Assembly (NCBI GenBank): GCA_021234155.1
Contig: JAJEKV010000004.1
Location: 5,026,109-5,090,108, forward strand
Reading direction: 5' to 3'
Length of the DNA: 64,000 nt
Source: Isoetes taiwanensis
Taxonomy: Eukaryota; Streptophyta; Lycopodiopsida; Isoetales; Isoetaceae
Shown: one piece after another, positions 53,127 to 64,000 of the stretch
Layout: every line of letters begins with the position of its first letter
How positions within the stretch are numbered: position 1 is the first letter of the stretch
Position numbers and translations under genes: made by a program
Notes under the pieces: model-generated
The model's database searches: none
What the model was told of the DNA's origin: nothing
Seen by the model: only the letters and a program-made list of their open reading frames with translations

Positions 53127-55526
53127 TGTTGAAGGCTTTTTTGGCAAAACCTCCAACCTAATGGTTTAGAACCTCCAGGTTGCTTAAGGCAACCACTCTG
53201 AATCACCAAAACCTGGAAAAGTCACTGAAATTTCAAGATCAGACTGCTTTCCCTGAAGCAAAAAAAATGGTCTGACCATAAACTTGTGCCATTTAAAATC
53301 AAATCAAGCAAATCAATTGATTTTTTGATAGAGATCTTCTTAACAGATGTGGGAATCAGTGTTCAAAAGTCTAGATAGAGCTGAGATAAGCAAGGTTCTC
53401 AAAATCACACTTCCATTTGGGTCAAAAATTGGTCAATACCAACAGCAACGCAAGCTATTTTTGCAGATTGAAGATGGAACAAGTTTTTTAGTTTTGGAAA
53501 TTTGAGATATCTACATTTGGTGTCTAGATTGAAGGCAACTTAAAAATTTCAGGAAATTAACAACCTAAAGGGTAGAATTTGATTAAAATCTCCTATCGGT
53601 CGTTTGTGCAAGAACCGAGAGCAACTTTACCTAATATGAAATCTAATTGGCTTTTTTTGTGTTTTTCAAGTGTATCGGTTCGGAAATACCCTCTAGTTAT
53701 AGTGCATAAAAATTTCAAACTAAATTATTTTTTAGTTTTCGAAAATCAAGGATTAAACTCAAGAACAATCACCACACGAATTTTTTTTCTAAGGTCAGAT
53801 TTTCATTCAAGAAGCTATTCAAAAGATCAACATCAATTTCCACGAGTCTAATGGTCTCGGGAAAAAAACAATCAAACAGATCAAATTGTCAATAATCTCA
53901 AAAAGTGGTCGATAATCTCAATAGCCCGTCAATTCTTCCGAATTTGGAGGCTAGAGGAGCAAATGCAGACTAGGAATCAGTCAATCCGGCTCGGAAAAGC
54001 TTCAAGTCGGCGTTCTTCACGCATACAACCCCCAGGAAAACAATGCAAGATCTCAATCCATCTTAAGCGGCCTGTTTCGGTTCAAATCTTGGCAAATTCA
54101 CGTTTGAAATTCAAATTTTTGTTTGTTTATGAGTCGGTATGGATGCGTGTAGGTGAATGGAGGGGTGCGAGCTATGATTAAGCGAGGTAATTCCAACCAA
54201 TTTTCGGATCTTGGCCTTCATCGAAAATTAGGGTTCTTGAAAAATAGTCCAAATATCCCACGGGCATGTTTAGAAAAAGCGAGACTAGTGTATAAAAGGA
54301 ATTTTACCGCTTAATTTCTTCCGAATAAGCGTGCCATTATGAAGGGGGAACCCGGCCCGTGCCCGCCCCCATGCCCCATGGTGCCGCGTGGAGGGTGTGG
54401 ATTGGTGGATGAGTGGGGGTGGGGGGGGGTAGAGAATGCTAGGTGGGGTAGAATAGGAAATTTTTTTTTTTAATTTTTTTATAGAAAGGCACGAATCTCA
54501 AGGCAATAATCCAAAGGCCAAGATAAAGGATATTAGCATATTCTCCCATCTCAATTGGAATCTTTTGCTAGGAATAATTTTTGCATAGCTTAACCATAGG
54601 ATGTGAAATATGGCAAAAAAAAGATGACTAGGCAATTGTGATGGCATATGACATGGCAATGGTGATGACTAGGCAAATGACATGGCAATGTATCTTGACT
54701 CAATTTTTTGTCTAGCCAAAAAACTTTTTCAACTTATGGATGTGGATGACACGTGTATGGCATATATGATGATGAGGAGGATGATGTGCAAATGACATGG
54801 CACTCCCAAGTGGCAATATTACATAGAATCATAATCAACTTGAAAAATGGAAGCCCTTTAGCCAATTTTTAATTTTTGAACTTGGGGATGGAGGGAGTAT
54901 GATGTAAGTGATGATGAGGAATGATGGAGATGTGAGGTGGCTTCAAGGTTATACGTGGCACAATGCCACCTTTATGCATAACTTTTGCAAATTTCTTGAC
55001 CATTTTTCTTTTTGGAAGCTTATCATGGAAATGAATGTATGGAGTTATGGAAGAGATGAGAGTGAAGCTTTTTGGCTAGACAAAAATGTTGTCAATTGGA
55101 AAACAAGGTTGATTGAGGATGTACCAACTTGGAAATCAAGGAAAGAAGGTGGTATGGGGTGAAATAATGGTATAGGAATTTGCCTCAATATGAACTTGAT
55201 CTAGAGTTATTTTGCACATACCATGGAACTCTTGGGGGTCTTCAAAACCTTCTTATGTCTTCAAAGTAAATGTTTGTGTCCTTTGCTCTCTTGTTTGCTC
55301 AAATATGATGACTTGACTTTTTCTTGCTCCTTGTGACCATTTAATTTGATCTAATGAAATAGCTTCCATGAATGTCCTTCCTTAGTCTTCATCAAAAAAA
55401 TTCTTCAATGATCAGTAACAAAATAATCCTTCAAGAGTGTAATCAGCTTAAAATCAGCATTGGCGGCTTGTCTTCTTCTTGTGTTGTACAATTTCCTCTT
55501 CTTTGCCACAAAATGTGGCGACATCA
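53127..55526 (-). repeat. 3' LTR of Ty3/gypsy copy 2
   Basis: On the minus strand it starts TGATGTCGCCACATTTTGTG and ends TTCAACA. It is about 2.4 kb long and collinear with both LTRs of copy 1. Differences cluster as short indels in GC-containing spots, for example around 53590-53610 and 54335-54370. Confidence 0.92.
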
Positions 55527-55619
55527 TGCTAAAAAGAAAGAGGAAGCTGCAGTGCCCGGCTCCCATACTTCAACCTCACGGCTTGACATGTTGAGAAGTT
55601 TGCCTTGATGGGAAGTTGA

Positions 55620-56215
55620 ACTAGGCGCCGAGGGAAATGAATGTGGCAAGGAGTGAAGTCATATGGAATAAATAGGCCAACAAGTGAGCGGATGGAAGTA
55701 TGACAATGGCTGGTGCACACTGCATGGAAATAAAATGTTCGGCATTTGCAAGCACGCTTGGTGGGATGTTGATTTGGCGGTGCTTGCTAAAGGGATAGGA
55801 ATATGAAAAGAAGAGTATATGATAAGGCTTGATGCTAGGTAGGACCACAAATGTGCGAGATGAATGATGGCCAACCTGGTGCACGCATGACAAATAAAGA
55901 TGATTAGCATTTGCAAGCACGCTTGGTGGGATGTTGATTTGGCGGTGCTTGCTAAAGGAATAGGAATATGGAAAGAAGAGTATATGATAAGGCTTGATGC
56001 TAGGTAGGACCACAAATGTGCGGATGAATAATGGCGACTGATGCACGCATGACAAATAAAGATGATTAGCATTTGCAAGCACGCTTGTGTGGGATGTTGA
56101 TTTGGCGAGCTTGCTAGAAGGACATGATCATGAAGTGAAGGTAAGGAATAAGGCTCGGATCTTTGGGCAAGATCACTAATACCGGATGAGCGATGGTCGG
56201 TGGTGAACCGCATGG
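55620..56215 (-). repeat. Tandem array of about 165-bp units in copy 2
   Basis: GGGATGTTGATTTGGCG recurs at 55763, 55928 and 56091. It is the counterpart of the array at 10236-10860. Confidence 0.85.
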
Positions 56216-56539
56216 AAAATATTCAACCTCTTGAAGACAACATCCACAATTTTGCTAAAACACTGTTAAAAGCTACACATGACATTTTAAGCAGTAACAA
56301 AGTCGAATAATACTTAATCAATCACAAACAACATATAGAACAAAATGTTTTTGATGTTTTTGATGTTTTATCTTTTATAATTTTTTCTCAAAGTTGAATT
56401 TATGTCTAAACACACTTAAATCCTAATTTAAGTTAAGGATGCATCTTCAGATTATGCAAACAAACATAGGGCAACATGTTGTTGCCAATACCTCTTCAAA
56501 TGTAGAATGTTGATAGGATTTGGCAGCTTATAGTTATCT

Positions 56540-59500
56540 TCCACAGATCTTAACCCGGTCTGAATCTAGATCACCGCTACACCTATAACTTCAAAAGGAC
56601 CCTCCCATAAATTCTCAAATTTGCTTGCAACCTTCTCCCTTGCTTTATTCCATTTCAAAACCAATTCCCCTTCCTTGAATATTCCTTGGAGCTTGTGAGC
56701 AGCTTTAAAAGCTGCAACATCCTTGGCCTTTTTAATCATAACAGCATTTTCTGCTTCATATCTGTGCTCATCCAATTGCATCAGCCTTACACACCTTTCC
56801 CTCACGACTTCTTCCATTTCAGATTGATTCTATGAGCCAACCTTAATGAAGGTAACTTTCGAGCTCTATAGGAACCACAGATTCCACACCATAAACCAAG
56901 CTAAATGGAGTATGATTGGTAGAATTTTTTCTTGTAGTTCTATAAGCCCACAATGCATCATAAAGTTTTTCATGCCAATCTCTTTTTGACAAACTAGTTT
57001 TTTTTGCAATATGGACTTAAGAACCTTGTTTGTTGATTCTGCTTGGCCATTTCCACTGTGGATAGTAGGCTGAACTCTTTACATGCTTAACCTTAAGGAT
57101 CTCTAGGAGTGTAGCAATAACTTGATTTACAAACCGAGTTCCTAAATCAGGATATAATTTTAAAAGGTATCCCAAACCCTTTGCAAATATTTTCATGAGG
57201 AACCTAGCGGTTTGTAAAAGCATTTGCTTCCCTAAGAGGTGCGACTTACGCCCATTTAGTGAAGTAATCTGTTGCAACCAAGATATATTGATGTTGAGCA
57301 GATGAAGGGGATCTAAGGGTCCTATAAAATCCAAACCCCAAACTTGGAATGGTCCGGGTGATACAATGGCGGTAAGTGGTCTTTGTTTGCAATATTCTTT
57401 TTTCAAAATCGGCACTTATGACAACTTTTAATTTTATTATAACAATCTTTAAACAAGGTTGGCCAAAAGTACCACGACCTCATGATCTTCTTTCTTTGTA
57501 GTATCTACTGACATAATGGCCTCCACAAATGCCTTCATGGCATGCCTCTATGATTAATTCAGCCTCACCCTTGTCAACACACGAAAGCTGACACCCTTCT
57601 TTATCCACCTTACATAGCACACCTTCAATGAGCCTAAAAGTTTTACACTTTTCCTTGAACCTCCTCGGTGGCTGCTATTGAGATCTTTTGGTATCTCGGC
57701 ATGCTCCAAAAATTCTTAATGTCAACACGCCAATCAATCATCTCAACGCCCAAAAGCTACTATGTTAGTTGTATTTTCCTCATTCAAACCTTCTTGATCT
57801 TCATACTTAAACATCATATTAGGCAAATAAGCACTAGGATCTTCAAGAACTTTAATTACTTTAATGTCAATATCATAATTTTGTACCTTACAAGCCCATC
57901 GCATAACTTTGCCTTTGGTAAATTTTTTTGCAAACAATAGTGTCAATGGGTTTTGCTTCATGAAAAACACGGGTATGGATTGTTAAGCGGTAAGTGTCCA
58001 TGCTTTTCCAATAAGAACATTAGTGCAGCAGCACTTTTTTCTAATCTTTGATATCTAAGTTCTGTGTCAGACCAGATTTTGCTTGAAAAGGCTATAATTC
58101 CATGTTCCTGTAGCAGGGCTATACCTATGGCTCTCTTGGTCACACTTATATATGCAGTGAAAGTTTTTGTAAGATCAGGAGGTTTTAAAATAGTAGGATT
58201 GCAAAGGGTTTCTATAATTTCCTCAAAAGCTCTCTGGCAAACATCATCCCATTTTATAAAAATATACTTACTCTCTTCTTTGGAGTATTTACCAACCCGG
58301 TCAACTTTGGCTATAGGACAAATAATGTGTGATAAGTGAGGCACATATATCCTAAGAAAACTTGTCATCCCCATAAAACCTTTAACCTTTTTGAGGGTTT
58401 ACGGTGGTGTCAACTTCTTCAAGGCTTCAATTTCCCTGTGACCACACGGATCCCTTGAGTTGATATCTCATGTCCAAGAAGATCCCCTTTAGAACAGAAG
58501 AAAACACATTTCTTAGGATTTAGGCTCACTCCACTTCCCCTGCATAATGAACATATTTTTGTTAGCAAACTGAAATGATCTCTGATAAATGTGCCTAAAC
58601 ACAAATCATCGAAACACCACGGAAGTAATTGTGGGCATCTCCTTGAAAATAGTGTCCATAGCTCTCTCGAAAAAGTGGCGGGGAGCATTCATTAGTCCAA
58701 AAGGCATTTTTTCATTGCAAAATTACCCCAAGGTGTAATGAAAGCGGTCTTTGGTTGATCCTCCTCCTTTATCTTTGATTTGATTGAAACACGAAAAACC
58801 ATCCAAGAATGAAAACATTTCCTTACACCTTTCTTGCATATAGCACTTCCTCTAAAAAAGGTAGAGGATACTTGAGTCCTTAATTGTGGCTTTGTTGAGC
58901 TCCCTATAATCAATGCATATCCTAATTGTCTTATTCTTTTTCTCTTGCGGGTACTATACAAGATAACCATTGCGGATTCATAATTTACGCTATTACCCCG
59001 GCATCCTTCATCCTATTCAATTCTTCCCTAATCAAGGTCATCAATGATCCATTTATCCTCCTCGATTTTTTGTATTCTTGGCTTAACTCCTTCCTTTGTT
59101 TTTATCTCAAATTCACAAATCTTCTTGTCAACCCCTTTCAGCTCATCATAATCCCAAGCAAATACATCACTCCATTCTTCAAAAAAATCTCTTACCCTAC
59201 TCTCATCCTCTTCTGAAATAAATCCCCTACATAAAGAGTCCTTTCACGATTATTCTTTTTTATCTTCACTCCCGGGCTTTTTTTTCCTCACTAGCATTAA
59301 TCACTAATATGGGATACAAGCTGCTTTGTAATTCTTTCCTCTCCAATTCTTCCTCATTGATGGCACCTTGACTAGATGCTCTAATAGAACACTTACGCAA
59401 AGTGCATCGACCTCTGAATTAAACTCCCTTGGTATATGATGTATCTCCCATCTTTTTGAAATCCAATAATTCTCCCAAAACTTCATCCCTTAAGAAAATC

Positions 59501-60360
59501 ATATCGATTCTTTGGTGATATTCTCCCAATACACGTTTTTGCAAACAATTTGAGAATCTCCAAATATAACCGACTCATTAATTCCCAAATGTTTGGCTTC
59601 TTGTAAGCTTCGCTAATAGAACTCGTATTCGCCACATTTGATGTTATCCCGAGTAAATTCTGCCAACTTTAGCCAAAAGCTTGTTAGAGTTATCTCGATA
59701 ATTTGAGAAGAAGCGACAACATTCAATTTTTTTGATATACCTCCATCAAACCACATGTATGCATGTTCACCAGATTTTTTAGCTTACCCTCTTCTATTGA
59801 ACATGTTGCAATTGTAGGAACAGAAATCTCATATTCTCCACAAGGATTTTTGGGATAGCATGTCTATCTCTAAGAAATTTAAGGTCTCAGTTCTCCAACC
59901 CTGTTGTAGAGAGTCACTTTCTTTTCCCATCTGAAATAATACATTCTCCCTTGGACCACAGCGGCCTTGCATCCCTGATGAACAACCATTTCCTGCCAAA
60001 AAGTAGATCATAAATATCAGTATTCTCATCAACCCCTTCAAAAGCTACCACCACAAAACTAGCAGACCACAATAATACCCTCAATGTCAACTAAAACACT
60101 ACTAATTATCCTATAGGATGAATTTTTGTGTTAGAGAATGATTTCAAAACCATAGGTGCTCGTCTATCACATTCCAAACCACAAGATTTCATTATGTGAT
60201 GTGGCATCACATTCAAAGGGGAACCACCATCTAATAATACTTTGGTTAGAACCTTTTTACCAATGTTTGCAACACAAGTAAAAGGCCACGGATCAGCATC
60301 ATCACGGGATAATACAAGCTCACCAACATGATTAGTAAACATATCCTCTTTTTTCCTCAT
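56540..60360 (-). pseudogene. pol of Ty3/gypsy copy 2 (PR-RNH-RT-RNH-INT)
   Basis: Reading the minus strand, the protease (60300-59990) has LLDGGSPLNVMP. The additional RNase H (about 59760-59390) includes HHIPREFNSEVDAL. The reverse transcriptase (about 58970-58420) has FSRELW near the palm and CFDDLCLGTF as the catalytic box. The connection RNase H (58374-57960) has AIGIALLQEHGIIAF without the first Asp. The integrase (57600-56830) has VWGLDFIGPLDP. An open C-terminal segment at 56817-56566 has KWNKAREKVASKFENLWEGP, a GPY/F-like tail. Frame breaks lie at different places than in copy 1, so the domain order can be read from the two together. Confidence 0.88.
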
Positions 60361-60839
60361 TTAAACTCAACAACTTTTTTTACGTAAGAGGGAGCAATCC
60401 TTAGCAAGGTTAGTAAGTCTATGCTTATCTTAGAATTTTTTAGCAAAATCTCCAAATCTTCTCCTTCTTTATCTTTTTTCTTGCAAATTTTTGGGTTTTG
60501 GAGGAGGTGGTACTACTACTGAATAATTTCATCTTTCCTCTCCTTATCTTGATGAACAATTTTTTGAGCAGGGGATGAGATAATACTGATTGCCTTCAAA
60601 ATCTTTACCTCTTCTTTGCATTCCCTTCTTTGGTTACAAATTACGCTTCTTTGCCTTTGGATTCCGGCATTCCTCGAGTGTGTCTGACCAAAATCTCTTC
60701 TTGATCCTCCATTTCTGCACAAATCTGATAGATGCACTTGTTTCTGTTGCTTTGGCTAACTCTTGTCTAGCAAAATACTCTTTGACACTACACTTATCTT
60801 CAAGATGACCTATGCCCTTACAAAAAGTACAAAGCAGGA

Positions 60840-61817
60840 CATTCTTTACCATAATGCCCTCTCCTACCACACTTAAGGCAAGGCCTATAATAACAAACTT
60901 CGGAAGAATGACTATCCCTTAGACAATGAATGCATGGGGAAAGACCCTTTTTCGAGGTTTGGATGCCTTCAACTCTTGAAGTTGTTTAGTCACTTCAGCC
61001 AATGCCTCGACCATCTTGAGCAACTTTCGATTTTTGAATCTGCGGTAGGGATAATTGCCTCCTCGACCTTGGTAGTTCTCTTCTCCTTACACTTACGGCA
61101 TAGATTTGGCGATGTTGTGTATTCTGTTCAAATTACGGTGAAAAAGGATCATTAGTAAATCGCATCATAGGTTGGGTTGAGCGAAATAAACATCTGCTAA
61201 TTCTGTAGCTTTAGTAAAGGCCTTATGTATGGTGTCAAATCCTTGAGAATCACGTATCCTGGTCATCTTCTTGTGCACCCTAGGTTACGTCACTTAATCC
61301 ATTTATAAAAGCTGCTACTAAATCCAAAGTATGATGGAGGACATGCTTTCGGTTTGGCATTTTAACAAATATGCATTAAACCTTTTACGTATATTGATGA
61401 ATAGTCTCACCATGCTTGATGTGGAATGAGTGTAGCTCGAGCTAATTCTCTTGGCTTAACCAATTTCCCAAATCGGTTAGAAACTTAGGCACAATATCTT
61501 CCCATGTTCTAGTACCTAAAGCAGTCACATAATCTAACCATGCTCTTACCTCCTCATTCTTGAAACATTTCTTGAATTCGAGAGCTTGCGACCTTTCTTG
61601 TGTCCATAATCACGGTAATATTCCTCAAAAACCTTCAAAAATAATTAGCATTTATGCTAGGATCAAAAGTTGGTGTGAAGGCGGCACACTAAGCTCATAA
61701 GATTGATGGAGACAAGTGTTCCCCAATACATTGATTCCTTGGGGCCTGTGAGAACTCTCGGGGGTTTTCTTGTGCCTCAGGCTGCTCGGTATGATCATTT
61801 CCCCTTCTTGGTGCCAT
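60840..61817 (-). pseudogene. gag of Ty3/gypsy copy 2
   Basis: It starts at the conserved ATG 61817 (MAPRRGNDHTEQPEAQENP as in copy 1). The capsid segment follows, and then the zinc knuckle CTFCKGIGHLEDKC near 60830-60790. Several frame changes. It lies just inside the 5' LTR and primer binding site. Confidence 0.82.
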
Positions 61818-61861
61818 TAATTCTTCTTCAAAGTATAGTAATCTCGGTAGAACCTCCAAAA

Positions 61862-64000
61862 TGTTGAAGGCTTTTTTGGCAAAACCTCCAACCTAATGGT
61901 TTAGAACCTCCAGGTTGCTTAAGGCAACCACTCACGAATCACCAAAAACACGGAAAAGTCTTTGAAATTTCAAGATCGCATTTGCTTTCCACGAAGCAAA
62001 AAAAAATGGTGCGACCATAAACTTGTGCCATTTAAAATCAAATCAAGCAAATCAATTGATTTTTGATAGAGATCTTCTTAACGGATGTGGGAATCGGTGT
62101 TCAAAAAGTCTAGATAGATTTGAGATAAGCAAGGTTCTCAAAATCACACATTTGGGTCAAAAATTGGTCAATACCGACAATGACAAGCTATTTTTGCTTG
62201 ATTGAAGATGGAACAAGTTTTTTTAGTTTTGGAAATTTGAGATATCTATCTCGACTGGTGTCTAGATTGAAGGCAACTTAAAAAATTTCAGGAAATTAAC
62301 AACCTAAAGGGTAGAATTTGATTAAAATCTCCTATCCGATTTGCAAGAACCGAGAGCAACTTTACCTAATATGAAATCTAATTGGCTTTTTGTGTTTTTT
62401 CAAGTGTATCGGTTCGGAAATACCCTCTAGTTATAGTGCATAAAAATTTCAAACTAAATTATTTTTTAGTTTTCACGAAAATCAAGGATTAAACTCAAGA
62501 ACAATCACCACATTTTTTTTTTTTCTAAGGTCGATTTTCATTCAAGAAGCTATTCAAAAGATCAACATCAATTTCCACGAGTCTAATGGTCTCGGGAAAA
62601 ACAATCAAAGCGAGATCAAATTGTCAATAATCTCAAAAGTGGTCGATAATCTCAATAGCGAGTCAATTCTTCCGAATTTGGAGGCTAGAGGAGCAAATGC
62701 GACTAGGAATCGATCAATCCGCTCGGAAAAGCTTCAAGTCGGCGTTCTTCACGCATACAACCCAGGGAAAACAATGCAAGATCTCAATCCATCTTAAAGC
62801 GCCCCTGTTTCGGTTCAAATCTTGGCAAATTCTGTTTGAAATTCAAATTTTTGTTTGTTTATGAGTCGGTATGGATGCGTGTAGGTGAATGGAGGGTGCG
62901 AGCTATGATTAAGCGAGGTAATTCCAACCAATTTTCCGGATCTTGGCCTTCATCGAAAATTAGGGTTCTTGAAAAATAGTCCAAATATCCCACGAGGCAT
63001 GTTTAGAAGCGGACTAGTGTATAAAAGGAATTTTACATAATTTCTTCCGAATAAGCGTGCCATTATGAAGGGGAACCGCCCGTGCGACCCCCCATGCCCC
63101 ATGGTGCCACGTGGAGGGTGTGGATTGGTGGATGAGTGGCGGGGGGTAGAGAATGCTAGGTGGGGTAGAATAGGAAAATTTTTTTTAATTTTTATAGAAA
63201 GGCACGAATCTCAAGGCAATAATCCAAAGGCCAAGATAAAGGATATTAGCATATTCTCCCATCTCAATTGGAATCTTTTGCTAGGAATAATTTTTGCATA
63301 GCTTAACCATAGGATGTGAAATATGGCAAAAAAAAGATGACTAGGCAATTGTGATGGCATATGACATGGCAATGGTGATGACTAGGCAAATGACATGGCA
63401 ATGTATCTTGACTCAATTTTTGTCTAGCCAAAAACTTTTTCAACTTATGGATGTGGATGACACGTGTATGGCATATATGATGATGAGGAGGATGATGTGC
63501 AAATGACATGGCACTCCCAAGTGGCAATATTACATAGAATCATAATCAACTTGAAAAATGGAAGCCCTTTAGCCAATTTTTAATTTTTGAACTTGGGGAT
63601 GGAGGGAGTATGATGTAAGTGATGATGAGGAATGATGGAGATGTGAGGTGGCTTCAAAGGTTATACGTGGCACAATGCCACCTTTATGCATAACTTTTGC
63701 AAATTTCTTGACCATTTTTCTTTTTGGAAGCTTATCATGGAAATGAATGTATGGAGTTATGGAAGAGATGAGAGTGAAGCTTTTTGGCTAGACAAAAATG
63801 TTGTCAGTGGAAAACAAGGTTGATTGAGGATGTACCAACTTGGAAATCAAGGAAAGAAGGTGGTATGGGGTGAAATAATGGTATAGGAATTTGCCTCAAT
63901 ATGAACTTGATCTAGAGTTATTTTGCACATACCATGGAACTCTTGGGGGTCTTCAAAACCTTCTTATGTCTTCAAAGTAAATGTTTGTGTCCTTTGCTCT
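61862..64000 (-). repeat. 5' LTR of Ty3/gypsy copy 2 (partial)
   Basis: It ends (minus strand) TTCAACA at 61862 and is cut by the window end after about 2.14 kb. It matches 53127 onward throughout. The primer-binding sequence TGGAGGTTCTACCGAG (inverted) adjoins at 61858. Confidence 0.92.

Larger units (their letters stand above)
53127..64000 (-). mobile_element. Ty3/gypsy LTR retrotransposon, copy 2 (runs past window end)
   Basis: Same family as 2268-13373, in the opposite direction. It has a 3' LTR (53127-55526), a tandem-repeat region, pol (about 60360-56540), gag (61817 to about 60840), a primer binding site next to the 5' LTR, and a 5' LTR from 61862 that leaves the window. It inserted into an exon of the ParB/methyltransferase-like gene. 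One flank, CGTCA (53122-53126), is the expected target duplication. Its partner is outside the window. Coding frames are broken, as in copy 1. Confidence 0.92.

Noticed and set aside
1-64000. CRISPR arrays, operons, ribosome binding sites, rRNA
   Set aside because: None seen. The window is eukaryotic and repeated short units here belong to transposable elements.

Overview
The window is nuclear DNA of a land plant with a large, repeat-rich genome. It carries a plant-type ABCG half-transporter, spliced genes with GT..AG introns, hAT, Ty3/gypsy and L1-type elements, and heavy nested insertion. A gymnosperm (or another large-genome lineage such as a fern) fits best. That is inference, because no species-diagnostic gene is present. 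Only one gene looks fully intact, the ABCG transporter at 44269-46323. Almost everything else is a mobile element, or a gene carrying stops, frameshifts or insertions.

Layout, left half. 1-2262 is low-information DNA with an exon-like minus-strand remnant and a tRNA-derived SINE-like patch. 2268-13373 is a complete but decayed Ty3/gypsy element on the plus strand, bounded by the 5-bp duplication CCTCG. 14888-15690 is a LINE reverse-transcriptase fragment. 16684-20560 is a full-length hAT transposon with 8-bp duplications GGGCGCAT and a broken transposase. 22450-24018 is an LTR followed by an initiator-Met-tRNA-type primer binding site. Its internal region (24019-28225) carries two gene modules, each made of two nested palindromes, a TATA box, a related leader and an ORF. 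The first ORF encodes a histone H3-like protein: an H3-type N-terminus, a long charged linker and a complete histone fold. The second encodes an unrecognised protein with an acidic C-terminal stretch and is split by an 821-bp non-autonomous hAT.

Middle. 28226 to about 42800 is an L1-type LINE on the minus strand (LINE A). It was split by a second, plus-strand LINE (LINE B, 34063-41031) with a 15-bp target duplication. LINE B was in turn hit by a 323-bp inverted-repeat element just after its YADD box. Both LINEs carry an extra small ORF before ORF1 and another after ORF2, and these are recognisably related between the two copies.

Right half. After the ABCG gene come two convergent, unusual genes. 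The plus-strand one (47090-49742) has coiled coils, a RING-H2-like finger and an FCP1-like HAD phosphatase domain. The minus-strand one (50583-53126) has a ParB-like segment and an N4/N6-type DNA methyltransferase fold with degenerate catalytic motifs. Perfect palindromes lie in and around them. The second gene is cut inside an exon by another Ty3/gypsy element of the same family as the first (53127 to beyond the window end, minus strand). In both copies of that family a second RNase H lies upstream of the reverse transcriptase.

Strongest leads: the retrotransposon-borne histone H3 with its twin palindromic promoters, the ParB/methyltransferase-FCP1 gene pair, the RNase H-first pol order, and the LINE accessory ORFs. 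The four long Ty3/gypsy LTR copies differ from each other mainly by short indels at GC-containing spots, which hints at assembly noise, so frameshifts in repeats should be read with caution.
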